Under the pieces are notes generated by a model, which ran no database searches, had not been told where the DNA came from, and saw only the letters and a program-made list of their open reading frames with translations. DNA of 64,000 nucleotides from JAIQFL01 sp035295745 (lineage in GTDB: Bacteria > Acidobacteriota > Terriglobia > Bryobacterales > Bryobacteraceae): assembly GCA_035295745.1 (NCBI GenBank), contig DATGIL010000075.1, positions 21,540-85,539 of the forward strand, written 5' to 3'. This document shows, piece by piece, positions 57,541 through 64,000 of the stretch (the stretch's first letter is position 1; the number at the start of each line of letters is the position of its first letter). The position numbers and the translations under genes were made by a program.

Positions 57541-58311
57541 ATGCGCACGAGTCCTCTCATCTGGAGCTGCCTGCTGTGCCACGTGCTGCTGGGCCAAGAC
57601 GGCCCCGCGCGATTTGTGCCGCCCTTTCAGTCCGGTTTGCACGTGCCTGGCGACGAGGATGCGGAGATCGTTCACTTGATCAAAAGCGGCAGCGTCGCGC
57701 GCCTGCAGCCGGACTCGATTGTGCTGGTGCACGGACGATTCCTCGGAGACGGAAAGGAATCTGTGGTGGCCGCCGGAATGCGCGAGGTGAGCGACGGAAG
57801 TGCGGCCGTTACCTTGCTGTTTTCGAAAGAGGGCGCGCACTGGCGGTTGCGCTCGCGCGACGACTCGGCCGACGTGGCGCCTTGCCGGGTGGTTCCCGCC
57901 TCGCCCGCCAAGGACGTTCTGCTTTGTCAGAGCGAGTACGACGCCGGATCGGCCGCGACCGCGGGAGTCGGAGAGGTGGATATCGATTTCTATACGGTGG
58001 ATTTCACGCTCGATCCGGCGGACTACACCTTTCTGCACCTCCGGGACACGTCCGGGACCACCGCGAAATGCCGATCCTCTGCGAGTGTGGAATCTGCGGA
58101 CCTTCAGGACGGCATACTCCACGTGGTCATAAGGTACGGGCGCAATCAGTTGCCCTCGGGGGCACTCTCCACGGAGTTTTCGATGCGGCGTTACGACCTC
58201 GTGTTCCGGCTCGAAAAGGAAAGAATGGTTCCGATGGAAAGGTCGGACAGCGACGTGGAGTATGTCACGGCGAAGTGGGAAGAAAAGATGGGGAAAGGCT
58301 GCACAGATTAA
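57541..58311 (+). CDS. Exported protein of unknown function
   Basis: A 256-residue protein with a short signal sequence (SPLIWSCLLCHVLLGQ). The mature chain is beta-rich with no domain that I recognise: IVHLIKSGSVARLQPDSIVL, then VLVHGRFLGDGKESVVAAGM, FYTVDFTLDPADYTFLHLRD and LHVVIRYGRNQLPSGA. Four cysteines are spaced along the chain, including CRVVPAS, DVLLCQSEYD and KCRSSAS. The ATG at 57541 has a taggaag Shine-Dalgarno. Repeat A follows the stop codon. Confidence 0.7.
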   Translation: MRTSPLIWSCLLCHVLLGQDGPARFVPPFQSGLHVPGDEDAEIVHLIKSGSVARLQPDSIVLVHGRFLGDGKESVVAAGMREVSDGSAAVTLLFSKEGAHWRLRSRDDSADVAPCRVVPASPAKDVLLCQSEYDAGSAATAGVGEVDIDFYTVDFTLDPADYTFLHLRDTSGTTAKCRSSASVESADLQDGILHVVIRYGRNQLPSGALSTEFSMRRYDLVFRLEKERMVPMERSDSDVEYVTAKWEEKMGKGCTD

Positions 58312-58349
58312 TAAGGACATGCGGGAACTGGGTATCCAGGTCCCGTTCT

Positions 58350-58440
58350 GCCCAGACGCTTGCTGAGACTGACGCGTGCGGCTCGCAAGGCTGCCTTACA
58401 AGCCGCGACCGTCAGACTCAGGGAGCGATTCTGGTGCGCG
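58350..58440. repeat. Dispersed repeat A, single diverged copy
   Basis: gacgcttgctgagactgacg, cgtgcggctcgcaaggc and ccttacaagccgcgaccgtc match repeat A with changes. It lies between convergent genes. Confidence 0.7.
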
Positions 58441-58447
58441 TCGCGGA

Positions 58448-61400
58448 TTAATTCCCGCCGCCCCGCCCTCCAGCCGCTGGAGGGGCAGTGCTGATCGTCA
58501 CCGTGAAATAGGGGACGTGATTTTCGATCATCAGCTTATTCAAGTCGGGAACCTCGTCCCACAGCTTATTCACTTCCGCGATTCCCTTCTGCAACTGCGC
58601 GGAAGCCTCTTCGATATCGGCCAATTGCCGCGTGGTTGGCGCTTCCGAGTAACCATCGATCGACCCCATCAGGCGCGCGATCTTCTGGGTCACCGGTGGC
58701 GGGGTATAGGTGAGAGGCGGCCCAGCGCCACCACCACCGCCGCCACGGCCTCCACCCAGTGCTTCGAATGTCGCCACCGCGGCTTTCACCTTGGTCAATA
58801 GATCTTCCGCAGTCTTCTTCACGGAATCGGGAACGGCCGGAGCATTCGGCTGTTTCCAACTGTCGGTCAGACTGGTGAGCGCGGTATTCATGCCGACCGC
58901 TTTGCGGCGAGCCGAATCCGCGTCCTTGGTCATCGTGACCAGCGTATCGATGGCCTTCTTGCGCTTGGCGCGATCCTCAGCCGACATCTGCACGCGAGGA
59001 TCCTCCTCAACGACCACGGTCCGGGTGTCGGTCTTCCCGGCCGCGGAAATGGTGACCACATATTCGCCGGGTTCGACGAGTGCACCCCGTCCGCCACCGC
59101 CGCCAAAGCGTCCACCGCCACCACCGCCGCCTCCTCCTGCGCCGCCCTCGCCACCGGCAGCACCGAATTCGGTCTGCAGTTCGCCGCCTGCTCCGCCGAC
59201 GCCGCCGGCAATTCCAGCGCCACCTTCTGCCCCGGCAGTCTCCGCTGCAGGAGCGGCCGCACCACCGCCACCGCCCCGTCCCCCGCGTCCGCCGCCTCGA
59301 GCACCCCGGCCACCACCTCCTCCGCCGCCACCACCGCCGCCGGCGAAGGTCCCTCCGCCCGCCGGAGGTATGGGTGCGTCATACCGCAAGTCCCACGTGG
59401 CACGATTCACTACACCCGCCTCTGCCCGCGCATTCAGTTGCCGCACTTCCTTGCCGCTCTTGTCGGCAATCGTGATCCGTACCGGACCCGCCGTCTTCGC
59501 GAAATAATCGAGCACCATTCCGCCTGGAGCATTCGGCGCAAGGAACAGACTTGTACCCGTAAAGCCGCGGTAGTTCGCCATCTTCCACTGGACGCCGGGC
59601 CGTGTGTCGAACAGCTTCACGTCCGTCGACAGTACCTGATCGTTGAGCCCTTCGAGCGACGAGATGTTGTCCATGATCCAGAACGAGCGCCCATGCGTCG
59701 CGAGAATCAGATCGTGCTCGCGCGGATGGATCTGCAGATCGAACACCGGCACGGTCGGTAATCCATTCTTCAGGCGCCGCCAGTTCGCACCGCGGTCGAA
59801 GGTCACGAACAGGCCGAATTCTGTTCCCGCAAAGAGCAGGTTCGGATTCACCGGATCCTCGCGGATCACATGCACCGTTCCTGCCTCGGGCGGAATGCCG
59901 TTGGACACCCGAGTCCACGAGTCTCCGTGATTCGTGGTGCGGAAGATGTAGATGCCGTAGTCGGCGCTGCGATGATTGTCGAAGGTGACGTATGCCGTGC
60001 CTTCTTCTTTGTGCGAGGGCTCGATGCGGCTTACATATCCGGTCTTCGGCGCGCCCTGAATCATCGAGATGACGTTATGCCACGTCTTGCCGCCATCACG
60101 CGATATCTGCACGTTGCCGTCGTCCGTGCCCACCCACAGCACGCCGGCCTTGACCGGCGATTCCGCGATCGCCGTGATGCAGGGCCACGCCACCACGCCA
60201 TCATGGCGCGACAGCGTGTTGCGATCCACCACCTTGCCCAAGATCGTCATCTTGTTGCGATCGGCGTTAGAGGTGAGATCTTCGCCCAGCCGCACCCAAT
60301 TGTCGCCCCGATCGGTGGACTTGAACAGATGATTGCCGCCGTAATAAATCGTCTTCGGATCGTGCGGGGAAATCATCATGGGCGAGTTCCATTGGAATCG
60401 ATAGCGCGGCGCCTGGTCGTTGTCTTCCAGCGGGCGGATCGATTTCGATTCGCTCGTCTTCAAGTCACGGCGCGAGAGATTGCCGTCCTGCGACTCGGCG
60501 TAGATGATATTCGGGTCGGAGGGATCGATGCGATTGTAGAAGCCGTCGCCGCCCTGCACCGTGATCCAGTCCTCGTTGCCGATTCCAAGCTGCTGCGTCG
60601 AGGAACTGGGGCCGCACCACGAGTAGTTGTCCTGCATGCCGCCGCAGATGTGATAAGGCTTCTGAAAATCGTATGCCACCTCGTAGAACTGCCCGATGGC
60701 GATGTTGTTGAAGTGCGTCCAATTGCGGCCGCTGTCGTGGGTCGACCACACGCCGCCGTCATTACCGGAAAGGAGATGGTCTGAATTCGCGGGGTCGATC
60801 CAGATCGCATGCACGTCACTGTGGACGTTGCGAAAACGCGTCTGCACGAAGGTCCGGCCACCGTCTTCCGACATGTAGATGTTGACGCCGCCGAGCCAGA
60901 TCTTCTGATCGTTGTTGGGGTCGATGCGGATCTGGCTGAAGTAAGAGGGACGCGGATTGGTATCGCTCATACGAGCCCAGGTCGTCCCCTTATCTTCGGA
61001 GCGGTAGACGCCGCCCAGCGTGGCGTGCTCCACCTCGGCATACACGATGTTGGTGTTCTTCCGATAGACGTCCAGAGAGCAGCGGCCCACGTCGCCATTG
61101 GCCGGCAGTCCGCGGCCGATGCTACCGGTGCCGCTTGTGCCGAGTTTCGTCCAGTGCTGACCGCCATCGGTGGAGCGGTAGAGTCCGCTGCCCGGGCCGC
61201 CGCCGTTATAGCCGAACACGGTGCGCCGGTGCTGATAGGCCGCGGCATACAGAATATTGGGACTCTGCCAGTCGATCGCGATGTCCGATACGCCGGTGTC
61301 TTCATTGACGAACAGGGTCTGCTTCCAGGTGGCGCCACCATCGGTGCTCATGTAGACGCCGCGCTCTTTGTTCGGTCCCCACAGGTCGCCCAGCGCTGCC

Positions 61401-61891
61401 ACGTACACGATGTTGGGATCGGTCGGATGCACTACGATGCGCCCGATGTGGTGCGTCTCCTTCAAGCCCAGATGAGTGAAGGTGGCGCCCGCATCCATCG
61501 ATTTGTAGACGCCATCTCCCCACGATGAACTCTGGCGGTTGTTCGCCTCGCCAGTACCCACGTAGAGGATCGATGGATTGGAAGGCGCGAGCGCCAAATC
61601 GCCGATCGAGGGATTGGGCTGGTCTTCAAAAATCGCCTGCCAGCTCATGCCACCGTTCACCGTTTTGAAGATGCCGCCGGCGGCGGCGCCCACGTAGATG
61701 ATATCGGGGTTGGATTCGACGACCGCGAAGTCGTCTACGCGGCCCCCCATGGTGGCAGGGCCGATACTGCGGAATTTCAGGTTCTTTAACGCCGCGTCGT
61801 AGGGGGACTGGGCAAGTGCGTTTACCGTAAAAAGGGCAAACGCCAAGGCACCGCCCAGGCCGAAGATTCGGACCAATTTAGCTGGCTGCAT
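58448..61891 (-). CDS. Sortilin/VPS10-like BNR beta-propeller exported protein
   Basis: A 1147-residue secreted protein. A signal peptide (RIFGLGGALAFALFTVNALA) precedes a ten-bladed VPS10-type or tandem BNR propeller with many Asp-box-like repeats (SxDxGxTW): for example YKSMDAGATFTHLGLKETHH, YMSTDGGATWKQTLFVNED, YRSTDGGQHWTKLGTSG, RSEDKGTTWARMSD and SRDGGKTWHN, up to about residue 720. A further beta region, then a very Gly-rich tract (residues about 843-934, runs of GGGGGGGG) and a C-terminal helical part with EDPRVQMSAEDRAKRKKAID. The ATG at 61889-61891 has a ggag Shine-Dalgarno. Large proteins of this type are common in acidobacteria and are annotated as glycosyl hydrolases, but I see no glycosidase catalytic site. 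Function unknown. Confidence 0.88.
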   Translation of the reverse strand: MQPAKLVRIFGLGGALAFALFTVNALAQSPYDAALKNLKFRSIGPATMGGRVDDFAVVESNPDIIYVGAAAGGIFKTVNGGMSWQAIFEDQPNPSIGDLALAPSNPSILYVGTGEANNRQSSSWGDGVYKSMDAGATFTHLGLKETHHIGRIVVHPTDPNIVYVAALGDLWGPNKERGVYMSTDGGATWKQTLFVNEDTGVSDIAIDWQSPNILYAAAYQHRRTVFGYNGGGPGSGLYRSTDGGQHWTKLGTSGTGSIGRGLPANGDVGRCSLDVYRKNTNIVYAEVEHATLGGVYRSEDKGTTWARMSDTNPRPSYFSQIRIDPNNDQKIWLGGVNIYMSEDGGRTFVQTRFRNVHSDVHAIWIDPANSDHLLSGNDGGVWSTHDSGRNWTHFNNIAIGQFYEVAYDFQKPYHICGGMQDNYSWCGPSSSTQQLGIGNEDWITVQGGDGFYNRIDPSDPNIIYAESQDGNLSRRDLKTSESKSIRPLEDNDQAPRYRFQWNSPMMISPHDPKTIYYGGNHLFKSTDRGDNWVRLGEDLTSNADRNKMTILGKVVDRNTLSRHDGVVAWPCITAIAESPVKAGVLWVGTDDGNVQISRDGGKTWHNVISMIQGAPKTGYVSRIEPSHKEEGTAYVTFDNHRSADYGIYIFRTTNHGDSWTRVSNGIPPEAGTVHVIREDPVNPNLLFAGTEFGLFVTFDRGANWRRLKNGLPTVPVFDLQIHPREHDLILATHGRSFWIMDNISSLEGLNDQVLSTDVKLFDTRPGVQWKMANYRGFTGTSLFLAPNAPGGMVLDYFAKTAGPVRITIADKSGKEVRQLNARAEAGVVNRATWDLRYDAPIPPAGGGTFAGGGGGGGGGGGRGARGGGRGGRGGGGGAAAPAAETAGAEGGAGIAGGVGGAGGELQTEFGAAGGEGGAGGGGGGGGGRFGGGGGRGALVEPGEYVVTISAAGKTDTRTVVVEEDPRVQMSAEDRAKRKKAIDTLVTMTKDADSARRKAVGMNTALTSLTDSWKQPNAPAVPDSVKKTAEDLLTKVKAAVATFEALGGGRGGGGGGAGPPLTYTPPPVTQKIARLMGSIDGYSEAPTTRQLADIEEASAQLQKGIAEVNKLWDEVPDLNKLMIENHVPYFTVTISTAPPAAGGRGGGN

Positions 61892-61952
61892 GGACTCTCC
61901 AGAAAGCGGATAGCCATTGTACACCAGCCTGCGCAACGGACGCGTCTGTGTC

Positions 61953-63368
61953 ATGATGAGGCTCATGCGATTCGCCCTGTTCGCCCTACTGCTTACCAGC
62001 GCCGCTTCCGCCGCAGAGTGGGATCGTTTTCGCGGCCCTAACGGCACTGGCGTTCTGGACAGCGGAGCGCTGCCCACGGAATTCGGCTCCAAGAAAAACC
62101 TGGTGTGGCGAGTCGACCTTCCGCCCGGCCACTCGTCGCCGGTCGTGAATAACGGCCGCCTCTTTCTGACGGCGGTCGAGAACGAGCGCCTCTATACCTT
62201 CTGCCTCGATCCGGCCACGGGACGCACCTTGTGGAAGCGGGAAGCGCCGCGCCCGCGCCGTGAAAAGCTGAATTCCCTAAACAATCCGGCGTCACCAACC
62301 CCGGCGGCTGATGGCGCCAATGTCTACGTGTTCTTCCCGGATTACGGCATGCTCAGCTATACGCGCGAGGGTAAGGAACGCTGGCGGGTGCCGATGGGAC
62401 CGTTCAACAATGTCTACGGCATCGGCGTTTCTCCGGTGCTGGCGGACGACGTCGTGGTACTGGTGATCGATCAGGACAAGAATTCTTTCATCACCGCACT
62501 CGGGCAGAACGACGGCAAGATTCGTTGGCAGAAGCCCCGGCCCGAAGCCCTGAGCGGGGCGTCGACTCCTGCGGTCGTCGCGCGTCCCGGGCAGCCCTCA
62601 CTCATTTTGGCGCCGGCGAGTTTCCGCATGGATGCCTACTCGGCACGCGATGGCGAGGCGCAGTGGTGGGTGCGTGGCTTGCCGAGCGAGATGAAGTGCG
62701 TGCCTATCCTGGTGGGCGACCTGGTCTTCGTCGCCGGCTTCAACACGCCTGAGAACGATCCCGGCAAGCAGATCTCTCTTCCCACCTGGAAGGAATTGTT
62801 GGAGCGCAGCGATACCAACAAGGACGGCGTCATTCAGAAGGGAGAGGTCACCGACGCCCACACCAAGCGATACTACGACTTCATCGACACGGACAACAGC
62901 GGCGCCATCGAAGAGGGCGAGTGGAATCTGCACCTGGCCGTGATGGCCGCGGAGAATGGTCTATACGTCTACCGTATGGGCTCGCGCGGCGATGCCTCGG
63001 CCAACCTGGTTTGGAAATACCAGCGATCGGTGCCGCAACTGCCCACGCCCGTGGTTTATCGCGACGTGGTCTACATGCTGAACGATCGCGGAGTCTTGAC
63101 CACGCTGGATGCCGCGAAGGGTGAGATGTTGAAGCAGGATCGCGTTCGTGGCCAGTCCGACAACTACTACGCGTCTCCTGTGGCCGGCGACGGCAAGATC
63201 TTCATCGCATCGCACAATGGCGTGGTGGCGGTACTGCGCGCCGGGGGCCAGCAGGAATTGCTCGCGTCCAATGCGCTCGAGGAGGAGATCTTCGCAACCC
63301 CGGCGATCGTCGGAGGACGTCTGTACGTGCGGACGGTGTCGGCGCTCTACTGCTTCGGCACGCGGTGA
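61953..63368 (+). CDS. PQQ-like beta-propeller exported protein with EF-hand pair
   Basis: A 471-residue secreted protein. Signal peptide RLMRFALFALLLTSAASAA. The propeller has several outer-membrane-assembly/PQQ-type blades (AEWDRFRGPNGTGVLDSGA, VWRVDLPPGHSSPVVNNGRL, LDPATGRTLWKREAP, IRWQKPRPEALSGASTPAVV, YRDVVYMLNDRGVLTTLDAA). Inserted at about residues 290-330 are two EF-hand loops, DTNKDGVIQKGE and DTDNSGAIEEGE, which should bind calcium. No quinoprotein catalytic site is visible. Such proteins are frequent in acidobacteria and planctomycetes, role unknown. It diverges from the VPS10-like gene over 61 nt, suggesting shared control. Confidence 0.88.
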   Translation: MMRLMRFALFALLLTSAASAAEWDRFRGPNGTGVLDSGALPTEFGSKKNLVWRVDLPPGHSSPVVNNGRLFLTAVENERLYTFCLDPATGRTLWKREAPRPRREKLNSLNNPASPTPAADGANVYVFFPDYGMLSYTREGKERWRVPMGPFNNVYGIGVSPVLADDVVVLVIDQDKNSFITALGQNDGKIRWQKPRPEALSGASTPAVVARPGQPSLILAPASFRMDAYSARDGEAQWWVRGLPSEMKCVPILVGDLVFVAGFNTPENDPGKQISLPTWKELLERSDTNKDGVIQKGEVTDAHTKRYYDFIDTDNSGAIEEGEWNLHLAVMAAENGLYVYRMGSRGDASANLVWKYQRSVPQLPTPVVYRDVVYMLNDRGVLTTLDAAKGEMLKQDRVRGQSDNYYASPVAGDGKIFIASHNGVVAVLRAGGQQELLASNALEEEIFATPAIVGGRLYVRTVSALYCFGTR

Positions 63369-63398
63369 CCCATACCTTGCGCTTCTGCCCGCCGGTGC

Positions 63399-63416
63399 TG
63401 TATCTGTAGAAGTACA
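63399..63416. promoter_or_regulatory. Candidate PadR operator
   Basis: tgta-N10-taca lies 11 nt before the PadR start codon. PadR proteins often bind imperfect dyads of this type at their own promoter. The match is only to the outer four bases on each side. Confidence 0.25.
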
Positions 63417-63426
63417 AGGCATTCTC

Positions 63427-63771
63427 ATGACGACACCGAAATCCGATCTTCCCCAGGGGACACTCGATATGTTGATCCTACAGGTCGTAGCCCTGGAGCC
63501 CATTCATGGGTATGCCATTGCACAGCGCATCCGCCAGATCTCGCGCGACGTCTTTCAAGTCCAGCAGGGATCGCTGTATCCCGCATTGCACCGTCTGGAG
63601 AATCGCGGCCTGCTCAGCGCGGAGTGGAAGGAATCTGAGAGCGGGCGTGAGGCCAAATTCTATAAGCTGACTAAGAAGGGGCAGGCGCAACTGAAGACCG
63701 AGACCGATAACTGGGCGCGGCTCTCGGAAGCTGTGGGGCTCATTCTGCAAACCGCAAGCACGGGCATCTAG
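63427..63771 (+). CDS. PadR-family transcriptional regulator
   Basis: A 114-residue winged-helix regulator of the short PadR subfamily: LPQGTLDMLILQVVALEPIH then GYAIAQRIRQISRDVFQVQQ, the recognition-helix GSLYPALHRLENRGLLSAEW, the wing KESESGREAKFYKLTKKGQA, and a C-terminal dimerization helix. Typical of the many acidobacterial PadR genes that sit before FtsX-like permease genes, but here repeat array A begins immediately after the stop codon, and any target gene is beyond the window. The ATG at 63427 is chosen on the conserved N-terminus. Confidence 0.92.
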   Translation: MTTPKSDLPQGTLDMLILQVVALEPIHGYAIAQRIRQISRDVFQVQQGSLYPALHRLENRGLLSAEWKESESGREAKFYKLTKKGQAQLKTETDNWARLSEAVGLILQTASTGI

Positions 63772-64000
63772 TAATTGCTTGCGGAGGCGCGCGGCTCACA
63801 ACGAGCCACGACCGTAAGGGAGTGTTTTTGGGGCGATCGGGCATCGCTTGCTTACGCGCGCGGCTCGCAACGAGCCAGGACCGTAAGGGAGTGTTTTCGG
63901 GCGATCGGACATCGCTTGCTTACGCGCGCGGCTCACAACGAGCCACGACCGTAAGGGAGTGATTTTTCGGGCGATCGGACATCGCTTGCTTACGCGCGCG
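63772..64000. repeat. Tandem array of repeat A, short-unit variant (about 69 bp)
   Basis: The word cgcttgcttacgcgcgcg recurs at about 63845, 63913 and 63983 (spacing 68 and 70 bp), each unit holding ggctc-(a/g)caac-gagcc, a 5-bp hairpin with a 5-nt loop, followed by a(c/g)gaccgtaagggagtg. Same core as the 106-bp units at 7037-7537 but lacking the internal gcacttatcgcgtgaacgta segment. The array runs off the window end. Confidence 0.93.

Noticed and set aside
1..64000. tRNA, rRNA or phage genes
   Set aside because: No cloverleaf, rRNA core sequence, integrase or structural phage gene was recognised in any intergenic stretch; this was done by eye, so a divergent tRNA could be missed.

Overview
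The window looks like a chromosomal segment of an Acidobacteriota bacterium of the Bryobacterales / Candidatus Solibacter type. This rests on an NHL-repeat protein with the Solibacter-type C-terminal domain (TIGR03437), a decayed TIGR03118-family gene, several carboxypeptidase-regulatory-like proteins, a PadR regulator, a sortilin/VPS10-like propeller, high GC and dispersed GC-rich intergenic repeats. It is core and accessory chromosome; no phage, plasmid, rRNA, tRNA or CRISPR locus was seen.

Layout. 1-7000: carbon-starvation transporter cstA with its small partner ybdD, a membrane protein, a SYLF protein, a TonB-dependent outer-membrane protein and a frameshifted relic of a regulatory-domain protein, followed by a five-unit tandem repeat array. 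7977-11455: an exported protein, then a tightly overlapping operon methyltransferase - RNA ligase - HD/polynucleotide kinase (HD-Pnk), best read as an RNA repair cassette. 11685-23068: NHL protein, membrane glycosyltransferase-like protein, esterase, GH3 glycosidase, ThuA protein and small exported or membrane proteins. 23210-27526: nuoI-cysE facing hemD-atpZ-atpI-atpB-atpE, then a PilZ protein. 27633-39909: ABC-F ATPase, M14 peptidase, a TIGR03118 relic split by a MITE-like insertion, a single-ring Clp-type AAA+ protein, an SDR, an unknown protein, a lytic transglycosylase and a B12-type radical SAM enzyme.

40087-43220: two overlapping regulatory-domain genes. 43306-50369: a divergent lipid-modification island with two cyclopropane-synthase-like methyltransferases, a fatty acid desaturase, an FAD amine-oxidase-like enzyme, DUF1365, DUF1295, DUF2062 and DUF1475. 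50438-52047: cdsA and uppS, which supply phospholipid and undecaprenyl precursors. 52154-63771: VOC protein, ABC permease facing a LolA-like protein, several small secreted proteins, a single-toroid cyclase-like protein, a VPS10-like propeller facing a PQQ-like propeller with EF-hands, and a PadR regulator that runs into another repeat array at the window end.

Two features recur across the window. Repeat family A (core around acgcgcgcggctcg ... cgagccgcgaccgt) occurs at nine or more sites and in one case can be removed in silico to restore a reading frame. Several genes lack a Shine-Dalgarno sequence but have a -10-like box 6-11 nt upstream of the start codon, suggesting leaderless transcription.
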